Below are positions 1-8,007 of a stretch of DNA of 64,000 bases, piece by piece. The first letter of the stretch is position 1. Every line of letters begins with the position of its first letter. The position numbers were made by a program, and so were the translations under genes. Under the pieces are notes generated by a model that worked only from the letters and a program-made list of their open reading frames with translations, did not search any database and was not told where the DNA came from. The stretch comes from Pseudomonas grimontii (GTDB taxonomy: Bacteria > Pseudomonadota > Gammaproteobacteria > Pseudomonadales > Pseudomonadaceae): the NCBI RefSeq assembly GCF_007858185.1, contig NZ_VFES01000006.1, forward strand, positions 186,001 to 250,000, given 5' to 3'.

Positions 1-386
1 TCCCGACAATACAATAGCCATGAATATTCCTTGTACGTTTTACTTTTCAGGCCCAGTACCCCTTCGGGTACGGCAACGCTTGCTCAGCGAGAGCCTTTTT
101 GTTTGTTTCCCCCGCTCGTAAAACTCGCGACGGGCGTGGGGATGCAGCCGATTTCCGTTGCGCCGAGTGCGAAAATGACTTCGTGGCCACCGAACTCTTC
201 GCAGAGCAAAGTAGAAATCATGGTGATGACTATGTCCGACTTGCACATCAATGCAGGTAGTCCATTTCACTAATTGGCTCGGACTAATCCGTCAGGAATA
301 CCTGGTCGATGAAGCTTGTGGACTCATTAGGTGAAACCGTTGGCTACAAAACCGATCAGCGAGATGTGGCGATCGAGCCGCAGGGC
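1..386. other. Left-edge stretch without a confident gene
   Basis: Downstream flank of the chromate transporter gene. The only coding-like stretch is a 54-codon minus-strand frame (84-248, listed separately). Positions 249-386 show nothing I can name. Confidence 0.4.
84..248 (-). CDS. Possible small ORF, 54 aa
   Basis: A minus-strand frame from an ATG at 248 to a TGA at 84 gives a 54-residue peptide beginning MCKSDIVITMIST and containing CEEFGGHEVIFALGATEIG. Codon choice looks like that of host genes, which is the only reason to list it. No convincing ribosome binding site precedes the ATG, and the frame is closed upstream by TGA, so it could equally be the tail of a decayed gene. I do not recognise a family. 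Confidence 0.2.
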   Translation of the reverse strand: MCKSDIVITMISTLLCEEFGGHEVIFALGATEIGCIPTPVASFTSGGNKQKGSR

Positions 387-1595
387 TCACACCGTCAGAC
401 TTAATAACCATCCCGCCGCGCCGCTTCCTACAACCACCAGCCACGGTGGCAGTTTCCACAGCATCAGCGCCGCCAGGCCAATCAGTGCCAGGGCGAAGTC
501 CTGGATGGTGAAGATGGCGCTGGTCCACACCGGTTGGTACAGCGCCGCCAGCAACAGGCCGACGACCGCTGCGTTCACACCCACCAGGGCGGCTTGGGTA
601 TGGGGGCTGCGGCGCAGGCTTTCCCAGAAAGGCAGTGCGCCCATCACCAATAAAAACGATGGGACGAAGATCGCCAGCAGGCAGAGCAGTCCGCCGAGCC
701 AGCCGGTTGGGGCTTGGTTCAGCGAGGCGCCGAGGAAGGCGGCGAAAGTGAACAACGGGCCCGGCATGGCTTGGGCCGCGCCGTAGCCAGCGAGGAACAC
801 GTCGTTGTTCACCCAGTGGCGGGGCACGACTTCGGCTTGCAGCAAGGGCAGCACCACATGGCCGCCGCCGAATACCAGCGAGCCGGTGCGATAGAAGGCG
901 TCGGTCACGGCCAGGGTTGCGTTGGGAATCAACTGGGCGAGGATCGGCAGGCCGGCCAGCAACAGCACAAACAGCGACAGCCACAGTGTCCCGGCGCGGC
1001 GGCTGATGGTCACGGGCAGGGCGTCGTGCGCGGTGGGCGGTGTGGGCTTGAACAGCAGCAGGCCGGCCACGCCCGCGACGAGGATCACGCCGACCTGGCC
1101 CCACGCCGACGTTTGCAGCAGGGCCACGCAGGCGGCGAGCAGCATCACGGCCACGCGTGGGGCGTCGGTGCATAGGTTGCGCGCCATGCCCCACACGGCC
1201 TGGGCGACCACGGCGACGGCCACGACTTTAAGGCCATGCAGCGCGCCGGGCGGGATGGCGGTGCTGTGCCGGGCGATGCCCAGCGCCAACAAAATCAGCA
1301 CCACGGCCGACGGCAGGGTAAACCCGAGCCACGCCGCCAACGCGCCGCCATAGCCCGCGCGCGACAGGCCGAGCGCGATGCCCACCTGGCTGCTGGCCGG
1401 GCCGGGCAGAAATTGGCACAGTGCGACCAAATCCGCGTAACTGCGCTCGCTCAGCCAGCGCCGCCGTGTCACGAATTCCTCGCGGAAATAACCCAGGTGC
1501 GCAATCGGGCCGCCAAAGGAGGTAAGCCCCAGGCGCAGGAAAATCAGAAATACCGACCAGGGATTTTCGCGGCGATCAGCGGGGGAGTGGGCCAA
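387..1595 (-). CDS. chrA: Chromate efflux transporter, CHR family
   Basis: A 402-residue inner-membrane protein, the usual length of a two-domain CHR transporter. The N-terminal half has the CHR signature RLGLTSFGGPIAHLG (about residues 21-35) and CQFLPGPASSQ (about 60-70). The C-terminal half repeats them in diverged form as FGGGHVVLPLL and AAQAMPGPLF. About ten to twelve hydrophobic segments are visible. Characterised family members export chromate driven by the membrane potential; substrate here is inferred from family. It is transcribed away from the nucleotidyltransferase-like gene at 1731, so the 135-bp gap holds two divergent promoters. No chrB-like regulator is adjacent. Confidence 0.88.
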   Translation of the reverse strand: MAHSPADRRENPWSVFLIFLRLGLTSFGGPIAHLGYFREEFVTRRRWLSERSYADLVALCQFLPGPASSQVGIALGLSRAGYGGALAAWLGFTLPSAVVLILLALGIARHSTAIPPGALHGLKVVAVAVVAQAVWGMARNLCTDAPRVAVMLLAACVALLQTSAWGQVGVILVAGVAGLLLFKPTPPTAHDALPVTISRRAGTLWLSLFVLLLAGLPILAQLIPNATLAVTDAFYRTGSLVFGGGHVVLPLLQAEVVPRHWVNNDVFLAGYGAAQAMPGPLFTFAAFLGASLNQAPTGWLGGLLCLLAIFVPSFLLVMGALPFWESLRRSPHTQAALVGVNAAVVGLLLAALYQPVWTSAIFTIQDFALALIGLAALMLWKLPPWLVVVGSGAAGWLLSLTV

Positions 1596-1730
1596 GGTGG
1601 GCGATCTCGATGAGGGCAGGGCATCGAGGCACCTTAGCGAATTTTAGTGACGTGAAGAAGAGGCGCCAGCGACAGCGCTCAATGTTGTACCGTTGCTCCC
1701 CAGGACCGTACCGATGACGAAGGAGTCAGC

Positions 1731-2300
1731 ATGACATTGACTGTCGAAACCCTGCTCGAGCTGGCCATGGCCAACCCCATCAACGCCGAAATCACTGCGC
1801 GCCTGCCTGACCTTGGGGTGGACCAGTGCATGCTCACGGCGGGGTGTCTGTTTCAGGCGGTTTGGAACCATCAGGCGAATTTGCCTGCCGATCAGGGCGT
1901 GAAGGACTACTACGTTTTTTACTTCGATACCGACGTGTCCTACGAGGCGGAAGACGCGGTGATTCGTGCGGCGGACGAGCTGTTCAAAGACCTGGGCGTC
2001 AATGTCGAGGTCAAGAACCAGGCGCGGGTGCACCTTTGGTACGCTCAGCGCTTTGGTCGGCCTTATCCGCAGTTGCATTCGGCGCGCGACGGGGTCGATC
2101 GTTATCTGGTGGCCGGTACGTGCATCGGCTTGGAGATTGCCACGGGCGAGGTGTACGCGCCGTATGGGTTGGAGGATGTGGAGCTGGGGATTTTGCGGAT
2201 TAATCCACTCCATCCGGAGCAGGCGTTGTTTGAGCAGAAGGCGCGCAGTTATCAGGCGCGCTGGCCTTGGCTGAGGATTGTAGGGGTTGGGGATGCCTGA
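1731..2300 (+). CDS. Nucleotidyltransferase-like protein (NTP_transf_6 type)
   Basis: A 189-residue soluble protein. It resembles the family once called DUF925, whose fold is related to nucleotidyltransferases: ITARLPDLGVDQCMLTAGCLFQAVWN near the N terminus, then the acidic pair in FYFDTDVSYEAEDAV (about residues 62-76), then NQARVHLWYAQRFG (about 97-110). The substrate of the family is not known to me. The ATG at 1731 is supported by GGAG just upstream. It is divergent from chrA and followed by a single GIII-type REP. Confidence 0.7.
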   Translation: MTLTVETLLELAMANPINAEITARLPDLGVDQCMLTAGCLFQAVWNHQANLPADQGVKDYYVFYFDTDVSYEAEDAVIRAADELFKDLGVNVEVKNQARVHLWYAQRFGRPYPQLHSARDGVDRYLVAGTCIGLEIATGEVYAPYGLEDVELGILRINPLHPEQALFEQKARSYQARWPWLRIVGVGDA

Positions 2301-2335
2301 ATGCTTTGGCTGGGGCGCTGCGTTATCGTTGGCGA

Positions 2336-2362
2336 TTTTCGCGAGCAAGCTCGCTCCTACAG
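2336..2362. repeat. REP palindrome, GIII type (TCGCGAGCAAGCTCGCTCC)
   Basis: Single copy of the REP core GCGAGCAAGCTCGC between two same-strand genes. The flanking GTTATCGTTGGCG matches, in reverse complement, the flank of the REP at the end of dusC (22407-22425), so this is half of a REPIN. Confidence 0.8.
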
Positions 2363-2433
2363 TTGATTTGCGCTGAACTTTTACGTGGGTGCTGCACGTC
2401 CAAGGTTCAACCCACTCCCGCCAAGGACAGACG

Positions 2434-2874
2434 ATGACCTTCTTTATCTTCCTGCTAGCCTGCGCCGCCGCTGCCAGTACCGGCATTATTTTCAAGCCCG
2501 GCGCCTGGTACGAGTCCCTCGTTAAACCGAGCTTCACTCCGCCCAATTGGCTGTTCCCGGTCGCGTGGACGCTCATCTACCTGCTGCTGGCCTGGGCCGG
2601 TTATCGCTTGAGCCTGATCCCCGGCAGCCAAATGGTGCTGGCGTTGTGGGCCGCGCAAATTGCCTTGAACACCCTATGGACGCCGGTGTTTTTCGGCGCG
2701 CATCGCCTGCTCGCCGGGATGGTGATCATCGTGTTGCTGTGGATCACCGTGGCGGCGATGGTGGTATTGGCCGTGCGCCTGGACCTGATCACCGGCCTGA
2801 TCCTGTTCCCGTACCTGGCGTGGCTGTGTGTGGCGGCGGCATTGAATTTCTCGATCCTGCGCAATAATCGCTGA
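2434..2874 (+). CDS. TspO/MBR family protein
   Basis: A 146-residue membrane protein with five hydrophobic segments, the normal size of bacterial TspO (tryptophan-rich sensory protein). The family signature is clear: KPSFTPPNWLFPVAWTLIY (about residues 32-50), with more tryptophans in the next helices (LWAAQIALNTLWTP). TspO proteins bind porphyrins and steroids and affect tetrapyrrole and stress responses. The ATG at 2434 is chosen over an upstream GTG at 2389 because AAGGACAG precedes it and the protein then begins directly with a membrane helix. Its stop codon overlaps the ATG of the next gene (TGATG), so the two are co-transcribed. Confidence 0.85.
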   Translation: MTFFIFLLACAAAASTGIIFKPGAWYESLVKPSFTPPNWLFPVAWTLIYLLLAWAGYRLSLIPGSQMVLALWAAQIALNTLWTPVFFGAHRLLAGMVIIVLLWITVAAMVVLAVRLDLITGLILFPYLAWLCVAAALNFSILRNNR

Positions 2875-3818
2875 TGGTCCACCAACCCTGGCCCGCCAGC
2901 GAGGCGGAACTGGCCCAGATGCGCCGCTTCAATCAGAAGCTCGCCTGGCTGCCGCGCTTCAAGATCCGCAACCGCATCACGCCGCGTTTGATCCAGGCGT
3001 TGTTGCGCGTCAGCCAAACGATCAAGCGCGCCACACCGGCTGAAAGCAGGGTTGTCGATAACGTCCCCGTGCGCATCCTGCGGCCAAGCGGCAAGCCCAA
3101 GGGCGTAGTGCTGGATATCCACGGCGGCGGCTGGGTGATCGGCAATGCGCAGATGGATGACGACCTCAACCTGGGCATGCTGCAGGCGTGTGACGTGGCG
3201 GTGGTGTCGGTGGATTATCGGTTGGCGGTGGATACGCCGGTCGAGGGGCTGATGGCGGACTGTTTGGCCGCCGCGCATTGGTTGCTCAGCGCAGACGAGT
3301 TTGCCGGCCTGCCGGTCATCGTCGTCGGCGAATCGGCCGGTGGGCATCTGGCGGCGGCGACGCTGCTGGCGCTCAAGCAATGGCCTGAACTGCTTCAGCG
3401 CGTAAGCGGCGCGGTGTTGTATTACGGCGTTTATGACCTGGCCGGCACACCGAGCGTGCGCGCTGCGGGGCCGGAGACGTTGCTTTTGGATGGACCGGGG
3501 ATGGTGGAGGCGTTGCGCATGCTCACGCCGGGGCTGAGTGATGATGAGCGCCGGCAGCCGCCGTTATCGCCGTTGTATGGTGACCTTACCGGCTTGCCCC
3601 CGGCGTTGATGTTTGTGGGGGAGTTGGACCCGCTCAAGGATGACACGCTGTTGATTGCTGAGCGGTGGCCCAGCGCTGAAGCACACCTGTTGCCGGAGTC
3701 GGCCCATGGATTTATTCATTTTCCGGTGGCGATGGGGGGACGCGTGCTTGCCTATAGCCGAGAGTGGATTACTCGGCTCATCGATGTTTCATCTTATGCA
3801 GGCGGAAAGTCTTCGTAG
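2874..3818 (+). CDS. Alpha/beta hydrolase, hormone-sensitive-lipase type
   Basis: A 314-residue esterase-like protein. It has the oxyanion-hole motif HGGGW at residues 83-87, the nucleophile elbow GESAGG at 152-157 (Ser154), an acid candidate in GELDPLKDD (about 252) and the catalytic His in ESAHGFIHF (about 279). This is the HSL/arylacetamide deacetylase family, which hydrolyses short acyl esters. The exact substrate is unknown. It is translationally coupled to the TspO gene by a TGATG overlap. Its last 25 bp overlap the convergent DUF6678 gene. Confidence 0.8.
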   Translation: MVHQPWPASEAELAQMRRFNQKLAWLPRFKIRNRITPRLIQALLRVSQTIKRATPAESRVVDNVPVRILRPSGKPKGVVLDIHGGGWVIGNAQMDDDLNLGMLQACDVAVVSVDYRLAVDTPVEGLMADCLAAAHWLLSADEFAGLPVIVVGESAGGHLAAATLLALKQWPELLQRVSGAVLYYGVYDLAGTPSVRAAGPETLLLDGPGMVEALRMLTPGLSDDERRQPPLSPLYGDLTGLPPALMFVGELDPLKDDTLLIAERWPSAEAHLLPESAHGFIHFPVAMGGRVLAYSREWITRLIDVSSYAGGKSS

Positions 3819-4252
3819 GATTTTGGAAGGTAGCCCCAAATTCTCAGAACGTCGCCTTGCACTTCAAACTCGAACCCAATCTGCGCGACGACTTTCGATA
3901 TTTCTTCGGTATGGTCAATGTATGTTTGGGGGAGTAGCACTCCCAAAGAGGGCGCTGCTTGCCACAAGCCGATGTCGAACCATTCGACGTAAGCAAATGG
4001 GAACGGCAAGTGATAAAACCACTCCACGTCCCATTCCGAGATATAGCCTGTGATGGATTTGGAACGATAGGACGGCTGCCAACCGCTGCGCTGGCGGAAG
4101 TGGGTGATCAGCTCGTTCCACTTGGTATTGTTCGCCGCGCTTGCCAGGTTTCTCGCTGCAACGGTGGCCTGGATGATCTTCCGGTTTTTATCATTCTGTC
4201 GGGCGCCGGGCCCTGGTAGCTCACTCATATTCATCGCTGTCGACTCACTCAT
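3794..4252 (-). CDS. DUF6678-like protein
   Basis: A 152-residue soluble protein rich in aromatic residues. The core KWNELITHF...SITGYISEWDVEWFYHLPFPF...VEWFDIG followed by a C-terminal half of strand-like segments fits the small family I know as DUF6678, of unknown function. Genes of this family are scattered singly in proteobacteria, often near toxin-immunity loci, which makes an immunity-like role conceivable, but nothing beside it here supports that. It converges on the esterase gene with a 25-bp 3' overlap. Confidence 0.55.
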   Translation of the reverse strand: MSESTAMNMSELPGPGARQNDKNRKIIQATVAARNLASAANNTKWNELITHFRQRSGWQPSYRSKSITGYISEWDVEWFYHLPFPFAYVEWFDIGLWQAAPSLGVLLPQTYIDHTEEISKVVAQIGFEFEVQGDVLRIWGYLPKSYEDFPPA

Positions 4253-4444
4253 TCGATTGACACGTCACTGCGCGGCCCCAGCCATTGGATGGCGATCCAG
4301 GATATTGATTTTTCTTTTTTGTGCCGCTCGGAATTGTCTGAAAGGGTTACCTGATTATCTTCGTCGTAAGCGGATAGGCAACTTAACGCTGATCACATGG
4401 TCAGGTTTATCCGATGCTCCTCTCCCATATAGAAGGACCCCACC

Positions 4445-4669
4445 ATGCGCACATACACCCTGAACTACCTGTTCAACGATGAACCCCGTAGCCATGTGTT
4501 CGAACTCAAGCATCCTGAATTGCCCTTGCATGATGCGGCGTTGCACTTGCTGCAGTTGCATTTCGGTGATGCGGAGAATGGCCTGATCATGCCCCCTGCG
4601 GATGCGACCCCGGAGGAGATTCTGGAGCAGGCGAAGTGGGTGGGGATTACGCAGATTGAGGTTGTATGA
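4445..4669 (+). CDS. Small conserved-looking protein, 74 aa
   Basis: A 74-residue acidic soluble protein (MRTYTLNYLFNDEPRSHVF...) with a strand-helix-strand look: ELKHPELPLHDAALHLLQLHF is an amphipathic helix and WVGITQIEVV ends in a strand. I recognise no domain. AGAAGGACCCCACC just before the ATG serves as ribosome binding site. Its stop codon (GTATGA) overlaps the ATG of the GNAT remnant that follows, so it was once, or still is, the first gene of a pair. Confidence 0.65.
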   Translation: MRTYTLNYLFNDEPRSHVFELKHPELPLHDAALHLLQLHFGDAENGLIMPPADATPEEILEQAKWVGITQIEVV

Positions 4670-4885
4670 ACCCAAGGCCGACCATTCAGGCCGTCAGCGC
4701 AGCCGACATCCCTGAAACGCTGATCTTCGTCCTGCAGGCCCGTGCCGAGCTTTTCCCGATGCTCAGCGCAGCCGGGATGCCGACGAACCTGGCGTGATTT
4801 GAAGCAACCTATGTACACCCATCCGTTTCTACCAGGGGCGATTGGTTTCTGGATTTGCCAAGGGTTTGAGGGAGTGGATATGTGC
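4666..4885 (+). pseudogene. GNAT acetyltransferase remnant: internal deletion plus stop
   Basis: The ATG at 4666 opens a typical GNAT N terminus (IQAVSAADIPETLIFVLQAR, then AELFPMLSAAGMP). A TGA at 4795-4797 sits where Arg (CGA) would be expected. The frame then reads FEATYVHPS. From 4811, one frame over, the sequence reads MYTHPFLPGAIGFW and QGFEGVDM, which is a GNAT C terminus. The expected middle, including the acetyl-CoA-binding loop, is missing. The bases TATGTACACCCATCC at 4810-4824 serve as YVHPS in one frame and YTHP in the other, so the deletion joined two similar short sequences. About 70-90 codons appear lost (estimate from usual family length). Confidence 0.75.
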
Positions 4886-4888
4886 TGT

Positions 4889-5653
4889 TCAGTTAGGCCG
4901 CAACCGCAGTATCTGCGCCCCATCGAACGGGTCCGTCAGGTAATGCGCCTGCACCCCGAATGTCTCCTGCAAGCGCTGCGGCGTCAGCACGTCCAGCGGC
5001 TTGCCCAGCGCTACCAGGCGCCCACGATCCAGTATGGCCAGGCGATCACAGGTCAGCGCCTGGTTCAGATCATGCAGGGCGATCAGGGTGGTCACGGGTA
5101 ACCCTTGCACACCTTTCAAAATCGCCAGTTGATGCTGGATGTCCAAGTGATTGGTCGGCTCATCCAGCAACAGGATCTGTGGCCGTTGCGCCAGGGCGCG
5201 GGCGATGTGCACGCGTTGGCGCTCGCCGCCGGAGAGGCTGCGCCAGGCACGGTGGCTCAGGTGGGTGGCGTCCACGTCGTGCAGGGCCTGGCGCACGATG
5301 GCGTCGTCTTCGCTGGACCACGGGCTCAGCGCCGACAGCCACGGTGTACGGCCCAGGGCCACAGCGTCGAATACGCGGATGGCGTCGTCGGTGTCGGCCT
5401 GTTGTTCCACCACCGCCAGTTGTTGTGCGATGGCGCGGCGGGACAGGTCGCCCAGGCGTTGGCCGCCCAGGCGCACGTCGCCGCTGGCCGGTGTGCGCAG
5501 CCCGGCGAGCAGTTTGAGCAGGGTGGATTTGCCGGAGCCATTCGGCCCGACAATCCCCAGGGTTTCACCCAGCTGAACCTCCAGGTGAATATCACGCAGC
5601 AACTCGGCCTCACGCACCTTGAAGCCCAGGCCGGTGCAACTCAGCACGCTCAT
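4889..5653 (-). CDS. ABC transporter ATPase, BtuD/FecE type
   Basis: A 254-residue cytoplasmic ATPase. Walker A is GPNGSGKST (residues 36-44), the ABC signature LSGGE is at 140-144, Walker B LLLDEP at 161-166, and the switch His lies in LIALHD. It powers the permease encoded just upstream in the same operon; the start ATG (5653) overlaps the permease stop (ATGA). The family serves iron-chelate and vitamin B12 import. The cobalamin riboswitch at the head of the operon argues for a cobalamin-type substrate. Confidence 0.85.
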   Translation of the reverse strand: MSVLSCTGLGFKVREAELLRDIHLEVQLGETLGIVGPNGSGKSTLLKLLAGLRTPASGDVRLGGQRLGDLSRRAIAQQLAVVEQQADTDDAIRVFDAVALGRTPWLSALSPWSSEDDAIVRQALHDVDATHLSHRAWRSLSGGERQRVHIARALAQRPQILLLDEPTNHLDIQHQLAILKGVQGLPVTTLIALHDLNQALTCDRLAILDRGRLVALGKPLDVLTPQRLQETFGVQAHYLTDPFDGAQILRLRPN

Positions 5654-6654
5654 CGCGCATTCCTCCGGCCAATCAGGATCAGCGCAAACACCGGCGCGCC
5701 CACCAAGGCCGTCACCACGCCGACCGGAATCACCTGGCCCTTGATCAAGGTGCGGGACAGCACGTCTGCCGCGATCAAAAACAATGCACCTCCCAGCGCA
5801 CTCGCCGGCAGCAGGCGCGAATGCCCGGTGCCGAGCAGCAGGCGCACCGCGTGGGGGATCACCAGGCCGACAAAGCCAATGGCACCGACGATGGACACCA
5901 TCACTGCGGTCACCAGCGCCGCGCAACCCACCAGCACGAACTGCACGCGGCGCACCGGGATGCCCAGGGACGCGGCCGAATCCGTACCGAAGGTAAACGC
6001 ATCCAACGCGCGACGATGCCACAGGCATACCGCCAAGCCCGTGACCGCCACCGGCACTGCCAGCCACACCGACGGCCAGCGCACGCCGCTGAGGTTGCCC
6101 AGCAGCCAGAACATGATGCCGCGCGCCTGTTCGGAGCTGGCTGATTTGGTGATCAGGAACGCCGTGAGCGCGTTGAACAGCTGCGAGCCGGCGATGCCCG
6201 CGAGGATGATCTGCCCGGTGCCGCTGGACGAACCACTGGCCCGCGCCAGCAGGATCACCAGGGCAAACGCCGCCATCGCGCCGACAAAGGCGCCGGCCGA
6301 GAGTGAAATCAGGCCGCCGCCCACGCCCATCAGCGCCACCAGCACCGCGCCGGTCGAAGCGCCGGCGCTGATGCCCAGCAGGTAGGGATCGGCCAGTGGG
6401 TTGCGCAGCAACGACTGCAAAATCACCCCGCAGGTGGCCAGCCCCGCACCGCAGGCGGCGGCAACCAGGGCGCGGGTGAGGCGGTAGTTCCACACCACGC
6501 CTTCATCGATCGGGTCCAACACGTAACCGGCCGCCCACAGTTTGTTGGCGAGCACCTGCAGCACCACCTGGGGCGAGATGGCGGTTTCGCCGATGGCCAC
6601 GCCGGCGAGCACGGCGATCAGCAATAGCGCCAGGGCGAGTAAGGTCCGGATCAT
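5650..6654 (-). CDS. ABC transporter permease, FecCD/BtuC family
   Basis: A 334-residue membrane protein with about ten transmembrane segments. It carries the family motif RNPLADPYLLGISAGAS (about residues 86-102), RLTRALVAAACGAGLATCG before it and the C-terminal loop GFVGLVIPHAVRLLLGTGH, which contacts the ATPase. Start and stop overlap both neighbours by ATGA, so the three genes are tightly coupled. Function: forms the inner-membrane channel for the substrate delivered by the binding protein. Confidence 0.86.
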   Translation of the reverse strand: MIRTLLALALLLIAVLAGVAIGETAISPQVVLQVLANKLWAAGYVLDPIDEGVVWNYRLTRALVAAACGAGLATCGVILQSLLRNPLADPYLLGISAGASTGAVLVALMGVGGGLISLSAGAFVGAMAAFALVILLARASGSSSGTGQIILAGIAGSQLFNALTAFLITKSASSEQARGIMFWLLGNLSGVRWPSVWLAVPVAVTGLAVCLWHRRALDAFTFGTDSAASLGIPVRRVQFVLVGCAALVTAVMVSIVGAIGFVGLVIPHAVRLLLGTGHSRLLPASALGGALFLIAADVLSRTLIKGQVIPVGVVTALVGAPVFALILIGRRNAR

Positions 6655-7661
6655 TGCGGCAGGTCGTAGCCGTCGATGGCCGTGGCCAGGTGTTCAAGGC
6701 CATCGAACATGCGGATGCTGGCCTGCAGCGCCAGGGCGTCGAGGATGATGATGCGGTTGTTTTTCACGGCGTCCATGTTGCGCGTGACCGGGTCGCTGCG
6801 CAGGAAGGCGAGTTTCTTTTCATGGTCGTCGGCGGGGTAGCGGCGGCGGTCCATGCGGGCGATCACCAGGAAGGTCGGGTTGGCCTTGGCGATGGTTTCC
6901 CAGCCGACGGCGGGCCACTCTTCGTCGGATTGCACCACGTTGTGCAGGCCGAGGGTTTCGAGCATGAACTCGGGGATGCCTTTGTGGCCGGCCACGTACG
7001 GGTCGCTGCCCATTTCGGAACTGGAGAACCACACCAGCGCGCTGGCGTGCTTGAGGCCTTTGCTTTGTACGGTGGCCACGGATTTGGTCAACCGCGCTTT
7101 GAGCGCGTTGTTCAGTTGTTGGCCGCGATCCTGTACATCGAAGATCTGTGCCAGCTGGCGGATGCTCTTGTAGATCGTCTCGATACGGAACGGCTCCAGC
7201 CGCGTGCCGTCGGCGCCCACCAGGTTGTCCTTGCCTTCGCAGTCGGAGGGCAGCAGGTAGGTGGGGATCTTCAGTTCGTGAAACTGCTCGCGGGTGCCGA
7301 CCACGCCTTGCGGGCCCACGACCCACTCCAGTTCGGCGGCCACCAGTTGCGGGCGCTTGGCGATCACCGCTTCGAAACTTGGCTCGTTATTGGCAAGGCG
7401 CTCGATGCTGTCGTTCTGGGCCTTGAACTGCGGCAACACGCTGTTGAACCACAGCGAAGTGCCCACCACGCGGTCAGCCACGCCGAGGGCATAGAGCATT
7501 TCGGTGGCGGCCTGGCCGATGGTCACGCTGCGCGCGGGCGCCTGCTGGAAGGTGAGGGTGCTGCCGCAGTTTTCCAGCGTCAGCGGGTAATGCGTGGGTG
7601 CGGCGTGGGCCAGGGCGCAGAAACCCAGGCCGCCGATCAGGGCGGTAACGCGTGGCAGCAT
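6651..7661 (-). CDS. Periplasmic binding protein of a cobalamin-type ABC importer
   Basis: A 336-residue protein. Residues 1-22 (MLPRVTALIGGLGFCALAHA) are a Sec signal peptide ending in AHA. The mature part is a class III (BtuF/FhuD-like) binding protein: ARSVTIGQAATEMLYALG, then NEPSFEAVIAKRPQLVAAE. A longer upstream reading (to 7748) is rejected because it would put residues before a normal signal peptide. It is the first gene after a cobalamin riboswitch, so B12 or a related corrinoid or cobalt chelate is the likely cargo. It is not close enough to BtuF for me to give the symbol. Confidence 0.8.
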   Translation of the reverse strand: MLPRVTALIGGLGFCALAHAAPTHYPLTLENCGSTLTFQQAPARSVTIGQAATEMLYALGVADRVVGTSLWFNSVLPQFKAQNDSIERLANNEPSFEAVIAKRPQLVAAELEWVVGPQGVVGTREQFHELKIPTYLLPSDCEGKDNLVGADGTRLEPFRIETIYKSIRQLAQIFDVQDRGQQLNNALKARLTKSVATVQSKGLKHASALVWFSSSEMGSDPYVAGHKGIPEFMLETLGLHNVVQSDEEWPAVGWETIAKANPTFLVIARMDRRRYPADDHEKKLAFLRSDPVTRNMDAVKNNRIIILDALALQASIRMFDGLEHLATAIDGYDLPQ

Positions 7662-7769
7662 GCGGCAATCTCCGTGTGGACCGTACGTGTAAACAGGGGA
7701 GGTACGGTTCGGAAATACGCCCTCGAACGCTGCCGAACGGGCAGGCAAGGATGTCCTTCCCGGACACCC

Positions 7770-7958
7770 CGCCGGTTAGTGATTGTGCTGGGCCGGCAGG
7801 TCTCCTGACTGATGCGTCATCGCCACGCTCCGGCCTTCCCGGACGCGGTCCAGTGGCAGTGGGGAGCAGGCTCGGCACCTACAGTTGCGGGGGCAGTTTC
7901 GATTGACGCGCGATACCGCGCTTCGAATTCCCTATTAGTCCCGTTCGGGAACCGGCGC
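7770..7958 (-). promoter_or_regulatory. Cobalamin riboswitch
   Basis: On the minus strand, in order: AATAGGGAA (about 7935), CCCCCGCAACTGTA (about 7885), the GCCACTGG element (about 7850), GGGAAGGCCGGAGC and the B12 box CAGTCAGGAGACCTGCC (about 7797-7813). These are the conserved blocks of the adenosylcobalamin riboswitch. A hairpin downstream (GTGTCC...GGACAT, about 7750-7770) is a candidate expression platform. It precedes the ABC importer genes by about 100 nt and should repress them when cobalamin is abundant. Confidence 0.9.
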
Positions 7959-8007
7959 GGTATGGTAGTTGATTAGGACGAGGCGATACAGCCCGGAGAG
8001 CGCCCGA

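Noticed and set aside
292..1194. Long minus-strand frame in the chromate transporter region and its plus-strand partners
   Set aside because: Out-of-frame readings of the GC-rich chrA gene, full of Arg and Pro.
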